From NCBI GenBank assembly GCA_017625035.1, contig JAGALX010000037.1, positions 1-38,103 of the forward strand: 38,103 bases of DNA, written 5' to 3'. The DNA is from Clostridia bacterium (GTDB lineage: Bacteria; Bacillota; Clostridia; TANB77; CAG-508). The notes below the pieces were generated by a model that was not told the origin of the DNA, did not search any database, and saw only the letters and a program-made list of their open reading frames with translations. Of the stretch, positions 27,515-35,878 are shown piece by piece. Every line of letters starts with the position of its first letter. Positions within the stretch are counted from its first letter, which is position 1. Both the position numbers and the translations under genes were made by a program.

Positions 27515-28453
27515 TTAATCTAACAATTTAATTCTTGTATTTTTTATTTTATATTTACCTGTTTCTTCTTCCATAACGAATTCAATTAAAGACTCTCCTA
27601 ATTTCTCATCATTTTGTCTTAAATCTGTTGTAAAATAAAATTTTATTCTGCTTATAGTTAAGTCATTTATAATTATTTGTTTAAAAGTTTCTACAATATG
27701 TTTATCATCTTCGCATACGATTATTAGCTGTGGCATACTTTTGAATCCAGAATCATTTGGAGTAAAGTTTTCGTAAAAATCTTTATAAAATTTCATTTTA
27801 TCAACTAACTTTTTTTGCCATTCATCTTCTCTTCTGATAACTTCGAATATAAAGTCTATTGATTTTTCGTTTTTGCTTAATTTAATTAAACCACCTGTTG
27901 CTTTAAAAGTTTTCCTTGCCATTTTTGCTGTAATTGATGGTTTGGCAGTAAACTTGTCAAATGCAGTTACCTTTCTTAAATAAGCTATTATTACTTGGTT
28001 TCCCGCTAATCTTTTTTTAATCATAGCAACTGGTTTTGTATTATCTGTAGGCTGCCATTTACATTCTTCACCTCGTGAGGTTAGTAAATATTTTCCCATT
28101 TTTTCTAGACAATAAATTCTATAAATTCCTTTTCCATCATCAGAATGAAAATAATATCTTGTTAATATTTTTGCTTTAACAAGTTGATCTAATTTTCCGT
28201 TTAGTTTATCTTGTGATTTTAATTTAAATCCGTTTATTTCTAGTAATTGATATAATTGTCTAGAAGTAATAAACTCAAATTCATTTACTAATGATAATAC
28301 TTTAAAATGTAAATCATTAATATGACCTAAATTAATTCTTTGTACTATTTGGTTCATGGAAACATATCCATCTTTACCATCAAACACTTTTATTTCGCCT
28401 TCCCTAATTGCAAATGGCGATGTTAGTGCTTTTATTTCATTATCTTCAACCAT
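27515..28453 (-). CDS. Replication-relaxation-like winged-helix protein
   Basis: A 312-residue soluble protein resembling the Replic_Relax family found on plasmids and conjugative elements. The N-terminal half is a winged helix (about 30-120: FEFITSRQLYQLL is the helix-turn-helix, LVKAKILTRYYF the wing entry). The C-terminal half (about 150-310) reads like a degenerate PD-(D/E)XK fold: SIDFIFEVIRREDEW, then KMKFYKDFYEN and PQLIIVCEDDKHI. Whether it cuts DNA is open. The start is ATG at 28453, with GGAGG eight bases upstream; a TTG at 28468 is rejected. It follows the S1-domain gene by 21 bases and converges on the TraG-like gene, a pairing that suggests a shared DNA-handling role. Confidence 0.75.
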   Translation of the reverse strand: MVEDNEIKALTSPFAIREGEIKVFDGKDGYVSMNQIVQRINLGHINDLHFKVLSLVNEFEFITSRQLYQLLEINGFKLKSQDKLNGKLDQLVKAKILTRYYFHSDDGKGIYRIYCLEKMGKYLLTSRGEECKWQPTDNTKPVAMIKKRLAGNQVIIAYLRKVTAFDKFTAKPSITAKMARKTFKATGGLIKLSKNEKSIDFIFEVIRREDEWQKKLVDKMKFYKDFYENFTPNDSGFKSMPQLIIVCEDDKHIVETFKQIIINDLTISRIKFYFTTDLRQNDEKLGESLIEFVMEEETGKYKIKNTRIKLLD

Positions 28454-28474
28454 TGTATATACCTCCAATTTATT

Positions 28475-29278
28475 TTATACTATTATTAATTTTATTTTTT
28501 TCTTTTCTGGTATTATTTTTTTAACATAAACATTAACATTTTGTCCATATTCAATTCCATCTTTATATTCAGCTAAACCTACTAAATTTGGTTTTAGCTC
28601 TATAAAAATTCCGTTTTTGCTTTTTTCTACTTCTCTTGCTTTTCCTATTAAAGTTGTTCCTTGCTCTATTCCTTGAATATTATCTTCCCAAGATCCTAGT
28701 AGCTCTTTATATGTTAATATTATTTTTTCTTGCGCTTTATCAATTGATTTTACCATAATATTTATTTTTTGTCCTATTCTAACTCTTTCTTTTGGGCTTT
28801 TTATTCTTGCAATTGACATATCTTCTATATGTACTAAACCTACTACTCCTCCACCGATTTCAACGAACGCCCCATATGGTTGTATGCTTTTTACAATTCC
28901 TTTTAAAATGGTACCTTCAGTTACTTCATCTTTAATCCATGATATTGCTTCTTTTTCTACATCTTTTCTGGATAATATATAATTATTTGATTCATCTATT
29001 CCTTTAACTTTAAATTGAACATACTTATTTATTTTGCTTGTACTTACATTTTCTTTAAAGGTGGGATTATTTTTGTTGTTTATAAGCTCTATCTCTTCCC
29101 TATTTATTATACCTGTTTTTTTATCATCGAACTGTAGATGTAAATTATAGTTTTCATCACACTTGATGACTTTAGCTTCTAATATTTCTTGAGTTTTAAT
29201 AGCTTTATCTAAAACACTAGTATTTATTGTTTTTTTGCTTATATTCCATCCTTCTGGAATAAATTTTTGATATTTCAT
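28475..29278 (-). CDS. Protein with three S1-type RNA-binding domains
   Basis: A 267-residue protein with S1-like OB folds at about 30-105 (degenerate), 118-190 (clear: EGTILKGIVKSIQPYGAFVEIGGGVVGLVHIEDMS split over two strands) and 205-266 (degenerate). This is the layout of short S1/RpsA-like proteins in Clostridia; a role in mRNA or rRNA binding is likely, but the partner is unknown. It has its own promoter and AAGGAG before the ATG, and heads a two-gene unit with the Replic_Relax-like gene. Confidence 0.82.
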   Translation of the reverse strand: MKYQKFIPEGWNISKKTINTSVLDKAIKTQEILEAKVIKCDENYNLHLQFDDKKTGIINREEIELINNKNNPTFKENVSTSKINKYVQFKVKGIDESNNYILSRKDVEKEAISWIKDEVTEGTILKGIVKSIQPYGAFVEIGGGVVGLVHIEDMSIARIKSPKERVRIGQKINIMVKSIDKAQEKIILTYKELLGSWEDNIQGIEQGTTLIGKAREVEKSKNGIFIELKPNLVGLAEYKDGIEYGQNVNVYVKKIIPEKKKIKLIIV

Positions 29279-29311
29279 TTTACTAACTCCTTTATCTTTT
29301 GTGTTTTTTAC

Positions 29312-29340
29312 ATTATATAATTATTTTTTTTGTTTTACAA
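29312..29340 (-). promoter_or_regulatory. Promoter of the S1 / Replic_Relax-like unit
   Basis: TTGTAA (29335-29340) and a perfect TATAAT (29312-29317) on the minus strand with a 17-base, A-rich spacer. It lies in the gap after the rluB-like gene, so the two downstream genes can be expressed apart from the upstream group. Confidence 0.75.
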
Positions 29341-29362
29341 GACTTTTATATAATAGACAAGG

Positions 29363-30082
29363 TCATTTTTTAAAATTCTTTACCTCTAACTCTGTCAAAT
29401 ATCTCCATCCACCAATTTTTAAATCTTTTACATTAATATTACCAATTTTGGCTCTATGAAGTGCTATAACAGTTTTCCCAATAGCTTCACACATTTTTCT
29501 TACTTCTCTATTTTTACCTTCATGTATTGTTATTTCAATTCTAGATTTATTCTTTTCTCTATCTATTTTTAATATTTTTACTTTGGCCTTTCCTGTTATA
29601 TAATCATCTACTTTTACACCATTTTTCAAATCATTTACATCTTTTTCTGATACTATTCCACTTACAGTTGCATTATATGTTTTTTCAATTTCGTTTTTCG
29701 GATGTGTAACCTTATAGATAAAATCTCCATCATTAGTTAAAATTAGAGCACCTGATGTATACATATCCAATCTTCCAACTGGCAATAATTTTGCATTACA
29801 ATCTTTTATTAAATCTAGTACTATTGGCCTATCAAACTGATCTTTAACAGTTGTTACATATCCTACCGGTTTATTTAATAGAATGTATTTATATTCTTCA
29901 ACACATTTAATTCTTTTATTTTCTAAAAATATTTCATCTGTATCTGAATTTATTTTAGTTCCTAATTCGTTTACAATTATTCCATTAACTTTTACTTTAC
30001 CTGCAAGTATTAATTCTTCAGCTTTTCTTCTTGAACATATTCCTGAATTTGCTAAAAATTTTTGCAATCTCATTTCAGACAT
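29363..30082 (-). CDS. rluB: Pseudouridine synthase, RluB/RsuA family
   Basis: Makes pseudouridine in ribosomal RNA. An S4 RNA-binding domain (about 3-62: RLQKFLANSGICSRRKAEELI) precedes the RsuA-type catalytic domain with the active aspartate in PVGRLDMYTSG, then the KTYNATVSG and EGKNREVRKMCEAIG motifs. The 239-residue protein begins at the ATG at 30082, which has GGAGGTGA seven bases upstream; an upstream in-frame ATG at 30115 is rejected because that ribosome binding site lies inside the extension. RluB (23S) is the best guess; RluF or RsuA relatives cannot be fully excluded. It starts 45 bases after the rluD-like gene. Confidence 0.88.
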   Translation of the reverse strand: MSEMRLQKFLANSGICSRRKAEELILAGKVKVNGIIVNELGTKINSDTDEIFLENKRIKCVEEYKYILLNKPVGYVTTVKDQFDRPIVLDLIKDCNAKLLPVGRLDMYTSGALILTNDGDFIYKVTHPKNEIEKTYNATVSGIVSEKDVNDLKNGVKVDDYITGKAKVKILKIDREKNKSRIEITIHEGKNREVRKMCEAIGKTVIALHRAKIGNINVKDLKIGGWRYLTELEVKNFKK

Positions 30083-30127
30083 TTTAATTTCACCTCCATT
30101 TGCATTGTTTGGCAATATCTATATAAT

Positions 30128-31042
<915 letters not shown>

Positions 31043-31116
31043 GTATATCCATTTATCTAAATATTAGACTATTGGATTATTTCCCCTTTCTTTTAGAATT
31101 TTGTATAATCTACTTA

Positions 31117-31587
31117 TCACCGCGTATTTGTTTGCTCCTTATTTATTGTTAAATACGCTATTCCTATTATAATAACTCCAATTACTACACAGATGTCTGC
31201 AAAATTGAATATTGGAAATTTAATTAGCTCATTAAAATCTATAAAATCAACTACATATAATTTGAAAATTCTGTCTATTAAATTTCCAATTCCACCTGAT
31301 ATCATTAAACAAGAGCCTAACAATATTTTTGTATCTATTTTTGAATAATTTATATAAATAGCAGTTAGTATAATAACTATAATTATAATAGTTATTATAC
31401 TAATTAATTGCACGGATCCTTCTCCTATTCCAAAAGCAATTCCTCGGTTTTCACAGTAGTTAAAACTTAGGATATTATTTATTATTGATTTTGGTAATTC
31501 ACTTTTATTCTTTACTATAAAATATTTACTAATTTGGTCTATTGCAACCAGTATAATAATTAATATAAAAAAAATTTTTTTCTTCAT
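31117..31587 (-). CDS. lspA: Lipoprotein signal peptidase (signal peptidase II)
   Basis: Aspartic membrane protease that removes signal peptides from prolipoproteins. Four membrane segments in 156 residues. Motifs: DQISKYFI (Asp17), ENRGIAFG (47-53, usually ENTGAAF), ISGGIGNLIDRI (97-107), then the catalytic pair Asp114 (YVVDF) and Asp131 (FNFAD). All essential residues are present. AAGGA lies upstream of the ATG. Neighbour order lspA-rluD is the common Firmicute arrangement. Confidence 0.96.
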   Translation of the reverse strand: MKKKIFFILIIILVAIDQISKYFIVKNKSELPKSIINNILSFNYCENRGIAFGIGEGSVQLISIITIIIIVIILTAIYINYSKIDTKILLGSCLMISGGIGNLIDRIFKLYVVDFIDFNELIKFPIFNFADICVVIGVIIIGIAYLTINKEQTNTR

Positions 31588-31646
31588 AAATTTATCCTTA
31601 TTTCACTTTTTATTTTTGTTCAAGAATATTTTTTACATAATATATT

Positions 31647-33356
31647 TCACATTATTGCACTTTCTCTTTCATAAATTACAAATTCCTCATCTTCATATAA
31701 TAAATTATAATTTGAATCATCTACTATTAAAGAGTTTAATTTTGAATTTGAATATGTCATTACATGTGTTATACCATATTCATCGAATTTATTTTCATAG
31801 TTTGATGCTAGACTAGAAATATTTAAGAAATCTGTAAAAATATCTCTACCTATATAATCACCATTTTCGTCTTTTTCTCCATTAAATTCTGGAGTATATA
31901 AATCTGCTCTAGAGTCTATAAATACTGGTATATCTCTAAATAATAAGTAACTTCCATAATTATATTCATTATACAATTTTAAGTTTTCTTTTCCTACATT
32001 TGGAATTAGCTCATTTACTATATAGTTTGATGCTTGTACAGGATATGATAACTCATCAACATATACATCATTTTTCTTGTAATTACAGTATTTAATTGAG
32101 ATAACTCCTGCTAAGCTAACAATAACTATAACAGATACTATTTCTGTATAAATATGGTTGAATATTTTTTTATCTGCGTTATTTAATAATTCACACAACA
32201 TTTTTGCTAATATAAAATTTCCTATTAAAACTAACATTGATACCTGGCGTTGTGTCATGAAACTTAATAATATGAGTCCCATTAGCATGAAGAAATCTCT
32301 TAGTTTTATTTTGGTTTTAGTAAATGTTAATATTCCAAATACTAAAACTAGAATTGCCATCATATTATTATTTTCTATTAAAGTAAGTGGAAGATGTTCA
32401 CTTATATTTTGTGTAGTATTTCCTTGATTTGTTTTCAACAAATACGTGTATGGTGCATCTTTTACTGGAGTTAATAACCCTGTAAAAGCACAAATAACTA
32501 CTATTAAAATAAGCCATTTTATATTTTTTTCTTTTTGTAATTTTATTTTGTATGAATTACCTAATTTTTGCTCTAATTTTTTACTATATTCTTCTTCCAT
32601 TTTTTTGATTTTACTTTTTTCTAAGTCGATTTGTATTGGGCTTAATTTATTTTTTCCGAATTTACTTTTTAAAAATAAAGTTAATTTTTTAAATATTATA
32701 TTATAATTTGCTGTTACGATTATATAAATTATATATTCTGCAATATATGGTAAATATAATACAAAATAGAATGGCCAAACAGCTAAATGTACATTTGCAA
32801 TTATTATTGGTATAACTACTAGTAAAATTGCGTATCTTATTTTTTTAGTTTTTAAGAACTGCTCTATTCCAAATATAGTTAATACAAATAATACAAATGT
32901 TAATAATTGTGCTCTGGCAGCTATAAAATTTTTAAGACAATATAAAGATGCTATTGTAATTAGATATGATACTATATTGTTTTTAATAAATTTTTTATTT
33001 ACAAAATATATTAAAAGACCTAATATAACTGCTAATATACATGTAGCATAATATATTCCTTGAAAACCGCCTATGTTATATATTCCATATGTTGCTACAT
33101 CATATAACCAGTGTGGATATGTATATGGCAAATTTTCATGGAATGAAAATGGATCTTGCATATCTAATCCTTTATTCCATGGTAATAAGTCGGATACTTT
33201 TTGTGTATTTTGTACAATGTGCTCTCCTATTTTTATTGTGTAAAATGTGTCATTTTGAAGTGTTTTTGGAGTTAAAGAATATGCAAAAATTACAATTGAT
33301 AATATTGCAATTATTTGTAATATTATTTTTAAAATTTTACTTGTTTTTTCGGTCAT
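31647..33356 (-). CDS. Large polytopic membrane protein, GT-C glycosyltransferase-like
   Basis: A 569-residue protein with about 11-12 membrane segments and a C-terminal outside domain (about 440-569). An early acidic loop, NDTFYTIKIGEHIVQ, followed by DPFSFHENLPYTYPHWLYD, resembles the first outer loop of GT-C enzymes that use lipid-linked sugars, and the C-terminal YNYGSYLLFRDIPVFIDSR matches a motif (G-YLI...VFIDGRADLY) of widespread uncharacterised GT-C-like proteins. A basic, coiled cytoplasmic loop lies at about 228-275. Substrate and product are unknown. It is the first gene of a minus-strand group (with lspA, rluD, rluB) and has its own promoter and leader element copy B; ATG at 33356, AAGGA 11 bases upstream. 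Confidence 0.7.
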   Translation of the reverse strand: MTEKTSKILKIILQIIAILSIVIFAYSLTPKTLQNDTFYTIKIGEHIVQNTQKVSDLLPWNKGLDMQDPFSFHENLPYTYPHWLYDVATYGIYNIGGFQGIYYATCILAVILGLLIYFVNKKFIKNNIVSYLITIASLYCLKNFIAARAQLLTFVLFVLTIFGIEQFLKTKKIRYAILLVVIPIIIANVHLAVWPFYFVLYLPYIAEYIIYIIVTANYNIIFKKLTLFLKSKFGKNKLSPIQIDLEKSKIKKMEEEYSKKLEQKLGNSYKIKLQKEKNIKWLILIVVICAFTGLLTPVKDAPYTYLLKTNQGNTTQNISEHLPLTLIENNNMMAILVLVFGILTFTKTKIKLRDFFMLMGLILLSFMTQRQVSMLVLIGNFILAKMLCELLNNADKKIFNHIYTEIVSVIVIVSLAGVISIKYCNYKKNDVYVDELSYPVQASNYIVNELIPNVGKENLKLYNEYNYGSYLLFRDIPVFIDSRADLYTPEFNGEKDENGDYIGRDIFTDFLNISSLASNYENKFDEYGITHVMTYSNSKLNSLIVDDSNYNLLYEDEEFVIYERESAIM

Positions 33357-33367
33357 TTGTATAAATT

Positions 33368-33419
33368 TCCTTGTATATTATATTTAGGTTTTTAATACGG
33401 ATTTACCTATAAACCTTTA
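33368..33419 (-). promoter_or_regulatory. Duplicated leader element, copy B
   Basis: Minus-strand order: AAAGGTTTATAGGTAAATCC, GTATT, AAAAACCTAAATAT, then ATACAAGGA with the ribosome binding site. Outside the short variable middle it is almost identical to the copy before topB. It begins about 9 nt after the predicted transcription start, so nearly the whole leader is this element. AGGTTT/AAACCT can pair, as can TAGGT/ACCTA; the two foldings exclude or knot with each other. Confidence 0.65.
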
Positions 33420-33434
33420 AAAATTAATAATATA

Positions 33435-33464
33435 ATTATACCAAATTTTGGGTTGGTTTTGCAA
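33435..33464 (-). promoter_or_regulatory. Promoter of the GT-C-like gene
   Basis: TTGCAA (33459-33464) and a perfect TATAAT (33435-33440) on the minus strand, 18 bases apart. Start expected near 33428. Confidence 0.75.
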
Positions 33465-33662
33465 TAATATATGATATTTTGTTCCGGTTCTGTAATTTTG
33501 AATTAACCGTCTGAAGTATATATGTATATTTTTTCAGAATATTCTACAATAAATTACTATCGATTTATTCAATTAATGAAATCATAGCTGTAACATACAT
33601 ATTGAATTTAATATAATTTCATGTTAATATTTTATATAATACTTTGAAAGGAATATTTATTT

Positions 33663-34385
33663 ATGGACAATAATTTATTAGCTAGAGTTCACTCTTTTGA
33701 AACATTTGGTGCAGTTGACGGACCTGGAATTCGCTATATTATATTTTTACAAGGTTGTCATTTACGTTGTAAATACTGCCAAAATAGAGATACTTGGGAT
33801 ACTACACTTGGCACTTTGTATAGTGTTTCAGAACTCGTAGAAAAAATATTGAAATATAAAAATTATTTTATAGCCTCTGGAGGCGGTGTTACTGTAAGTG
33901 GTGGAGAACCTTTACTTCAAATAAATTTTGTTATTGAGCTATTTAAAGAGCTAAAAAAACATAATATTTCTACTGCATTAGACACTTCTGGCATGTTTAA
34001 AATAACAGATAAAGTTAAAGAAGTAATTGATTTGACTGATTTGTTTTTATTAGATATAAAAAGTATAAATGATGAAACTTGTAAAGATCTTACAGGACAT
34101 TCAAGTAAATTAGAATTAGAGTTTGCAAAATACTTATCTGATAATAATAAAGAAATTTGGATTAGACAAGTTTTAGTTCCTGGAATAACAGATAAAGAGG
34201 AAGATTTATATAAATTAAAAGATTTTTTAAAAAGTTTGAATACTGTAAGAAAGGTAGATATTTTACCATATCATAATCTTGGTAAATTTAAATGGACAAA
34301 TTTAGGATTGGAATACCCTTTAGAAAATGTACGCACAGCTACTAATGATGATGTTAAACGAGCAAAGGAAATTTTAGGTATTTAA
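33663..34385 (+). CDS. pflA: Pyruvate formate-lyase activating enzyme (radical SAM)
   Basis: A glycyl radical enzyme activase: it uses S-adenosylmethionine and a 4Fe-4S cluster to install the glycyl radical on pyruvate formate-lyase under anaerobic conditions. The 240-residue protein has the PflA start RVHSFETFGAVDGPGIRYI, the cluster motif Cys32-x3-Cys36-x2-Cys39 (CHLRCKYC) and VSGGEPLLQ for SAM binding, and lacks the extra ferredoxin domain of other activases, which favours PflA. No pflB lies beside it, which is unusual; the lyase must be elsewhere, so the partner is not proven. ATG with AAAGGA upstream; closed by a terminator. Confidence 0.92.
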   Translation: MDNNLLARVHSFETFGAVDGPGIRYIIFLQGCHLRCKYCQNRDTWDTTLGTLYSVSELVEKILKYKNYFIASGGGVTVSGGEPLLQINFVIELFKELKKHNISTALDTSGMFKITDKVKEVIDLTDLFLLDIKSINDETCKDLTGHSSKLELEFAKYLSDNNKEIWIRQVLVPGITDKEEDLYKLKDFLKSLNTVRKVDILPYHNLGKFKWTNLGLEYPLENVRTATNDDVKRAKEILGI

Positions 34386-34507
34386 AAATTTTTTGATTCT
34401 AAATGTATAACAAAATTTTGTTTAGAAAACAATCAAAGAATTTTCATGCTTTAAAATTTTGATATTTAAACGAAAAAGTATTTTTATGATTCTAAACTAT
34501 TATTTAT

Positions 34508-34555
34508 AAAACCTTGTAGGATTTATTTTAATTGAATTTTGCAAGGTTTTTATTT
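34508..34555 (+). terminator. Probable terminator of pflA
   Basis: AAAACCTTG pairs with CAAGGTTTT (9 bp) across a 25-base loop, followed by TTATTT, about 120 bases after the pflA stop. The long loop lowers confidence. Confidence 0.6.
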
Positions 34556-34574
34556 ATGGATTTATTGGTAAAAT

Positions 34575-34612
34575 AAAAACTGAAATTCAATTTATTTTGA
34601 ATTTCAGTTTTT
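34575..34612 (-). terminator. Terminator of rpsF-ssb-rpsR
   Basis: A perfect 16-bp stem: AAAAACTGAAATTCAA pairs with TTGAATTTCAGTTTTT around a six-base loop, four bases after the rpsR stop. Symmetric, so probably active for both strands. Confidence 0.9.
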
Positions 34613-34616
34613 AACA

Positions 34617-34895
34617 TTAGTCTTGAGTATATGGTAACATTGCGATTTGTCTGCATCTCTTTACTTCTAAAGTGATATCTCTTTGATGTTTAGCACATGC
34701 TCCAGTTGCTCTTCTTGGTAATATTTTACCTCTTTCACTTACGAATTTTTTTAATTGTTCTGGATTTTTATAATCTAATACAAGATTTTTGTCTTTACAT
34801 AAAGGACAAACTTTTTTTCTTTTCTTGAATTTAGGATTGAAATCTTCATCATTATTATTTCTATTATTTCTTCTATTATTTTTCTTATCAGCCAT
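34617..34895 (-). CDS. rpsR: 30S ribosomal protein S18, four-cysteine form
   Basis: S18 binds with S6 on the 30S platform. The 92-residue protein has [36 protein letters not shown] and [10 protein letters not shown]. Cys30, Cys33, Cys67 and Cys81 make a likely zinc site, the so-called C+ form of S18. The N-terminus carries an extra Asn/Arg-rich stretch (residues 5-15). A GGGGGG-type ribosome binding site precedes the ATG, 22 bases after ssb. Confidence 0.97.
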   Translation of the reverse strand: MADKKNNRRNNRNNNDEDFNPKFKKRKKVCPLCKDKNLVLDYKNPEQLKKFVSERGKILPRRATGACAKHQRDITLEVKRCRQIAMLPYTQD

Positions 34896-34917
34896 TTTAT
34901 TTTTCCCCCCTATCTAT

Positions 34918-35358
34918 TTAAAATGGTAGGTCATCTCCTGAAAATGTTTCAAAGTCTGAATTTTCACTTGCTCCAACATTTGATGTTGGCATTGCTCCAA
35001 AAGTATTATCGAAATTGTTTCCACCAAAGTCACCTTCTCTTTTGCTATCTGCAAAATATGCTTCTTCGGCGATAACTTCTGTTACATAGTGTTTTTGACC
35101 TTGTTCATCATCCCAAGTTCTTGTTTGTATTCTTCCAATTACACCAACTTGTTGACCTTTTTTAAAATATTTACTACAAAATTCACCTAATTTGCTCCAA
35201 GCAACTATGTTTATAAAGTCTGCTTGTCTTTCTTCACCTGGACGAGCAAATCTTCTGTTTATTGCTAATGAAAATGAAGCAACTAATGTATTATTAGTTT
35301 GTGTGTATCTTACTTCTGGGTCTCTTGTTAATCTTCCCATTAATATTACTTTGTTCAT
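34918..35358 (-). CDS. ssb: Single-stranded DNA-binding protein
   Basis: SSB coats single-stranded DNA in replication and repair. The 146-residue protein has an OB fold (about 1-105: MNKVILMGRLTRDPEVRYTQ, VAWSKLGEFCSKYFKKGQ, EVIAEEAYF), a Gly/Asn linker and the acidic interaction tail FSGDDLPF. It is the replicative SSB, as its place between rpsF and rpsR shows. GGTGA precedes the ATG and a hairpin lies 13 bases upstream of the start. Confidence 0.98.
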   Translation of the reverse strand: MNKVILMGRLTRDPEVRYTQTNNTLVASFSLAINRRFARPGEERQADFINIVAWSKLGEFCSKYFKKGQQVGVIGRIQTRTWDDEQGQKHYVTEVIAEEAYFADSKREGDFGGNNFDNTFGAMPTSNVGASENSDFETFSGDDLPF

Positions 35359-35370
35359 ATTTTCACCATT

Positions 35371-35390
35371 CCTTTAGCCTAAGCTAAAGG
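35371..35390 (-). promoter_or_regulatory. Hairpin in the rpsF-ssb gap
   Basis: CCTTTAGC and GCTAAAGG form a perfect 8-bp stem with a four-base loop, between the rpsF stop and the ssb ribosome binding site. No T run follows on the minus strand. It may set the relative output of ssb or be an RNase processing point. Confidence 0.6.
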
Positions 35391-35398
35391 CCTTTTTA

Positions 35399-35680
35399 TT
35401 AATCTTTTTTAATTGTCATGAATTTTATAATTTCATCTGTTATTCTGTAATTTCTTTCAAGCTCTGTAATTAGTTCTGGATTAGCTTCAAAAGTAAATAC
35501 TGCATAATATCCTTCTGCGAATTTTTTAACTTCATAAGCTAATTTTCTTTTTCCTAATTCATCAACTTTTTCTACTTTACCGTCAGTATTAATTATGTCT
35601 GTAAATTTAGAAATTAATGCTTTAATTCCTTCTTCTTCTACAGTTGGATTAATAATGACAACACTTTCGTATTTATTCAT
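35399..35680 (-). CDS. rpsF: 30S ribosomal protein S6
   Basis: S6 forms a heterodimer with S18 on the 30S platform. The 93-residue protein has the family layout: NKYESVVIINPTVEEEGI, then GKRKLAYEVKKFAEGYYAVF, then ELERNYRITDEIIKFMTIKK. AGGAGGTGA precedes the ATG. First gene of rpsF-ssb-rpsR, with a leader of about 80 nt. Confidence 0.98.
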   Translation of the reverse strand: MNKYESVVIINPTVEEEGIKALISKFTDIINTDGKVEKVDELGKRKLAYEVKKFAEGYYAVFTFEANPELITELERNYRITDEIIKFMTIKKD

Positions 35681-35707
35681 TACTTTTCACCTCCTTATGG
35701 ATATAAA

Positions 35708-35756
35708 ACCTACATATTTTATGTAAGTAAGGAAATATAGCTTGTGCTATTTTCTC
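35708..35756 (-). promoter_or_regulatory. Two-hairpin leader of rpsF-ssb-rpsR
   Basis: First stem: GAAAATAGC with GCTATATTTC around ACAA, one bulge (35731-35756). Second stem: ACTTACATA with TATGTAGGT around AAA, nine pairs including one G-U (35708-35728), just ahead of the ribosome binding site. S6:S18 autoregulation through the rpsF leader is established in several bacteria, but I do not see the CCG-containing motif known from those leaders. Confidence 0.55.
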
Positions 35757-35765
35757 AATGTTGCC

Positions 35766-35794
35766 ATTTTACCACATTTTATTCATTAAATCAA
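35766..35794 (-). promoter_or_regulatory. Promoter of rpsF-ssb-rpsR
   Basis: TTGATT (35789-35794) and TAAAAT (35766-35771) on the minus strand with a 17-base spacer; start near 35759. Confidence 0.78.
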
Positions 35795-35814
35795 TAGTAT
35801 TTTTCCAATATTTA

Positions 35815-35844
35815 TTGACATTTTTCTACAAATTATTATATTAT
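35815..35844 (+). promoter_or_regulatory. Promoter of mscL
   Basis: A perfect TTGACA (35815-35820) and TATTAT (35839-35844) with an 18-base spacer, divergent from and 21 bases away from the rpsF promoter. Confidence 0.75.
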
Positions 35845-35878
35845 GTAATTATAATTTATTTATGAAAGGGGAATTTTT

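Larger units (their letters stand above)
33357..33662. other. Divergent gap between the GT-C-like gene and pflA
   Basis: This 306-base gap holds leader element B and the promoter for the minus-strand gene. On the pflA side TATAAT occurs near 33636 and AAAGGA before the ATG, but I found no good -35, and nothing that clearly matches an anaerobic regulator site. The middle (about 33470-33600) shows nothing I recognise. Confidence 0.5.

Noticed and set aside
25127..28468. Integrative conjugative element
   Set aside because: Only one TraG-like and one Replic_Relax-like gene; no relaxase, integrase, other secretion genes or flanking direct repeats, and flanks are core genes.
30083..30115. Upstream ATG for the RluB-like protein
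   Set aside because: The strong GGAGGTGA lies inside this extension and serves the ATG at 30082.
33368..33419. preQ1-I riboswitch
   Set aside because: Small pseudoknot-capable shape and A-rich tail are similar, but the conserved bases do not line up and the genes downstream (GT-C-like, topB) are not queuosine related.
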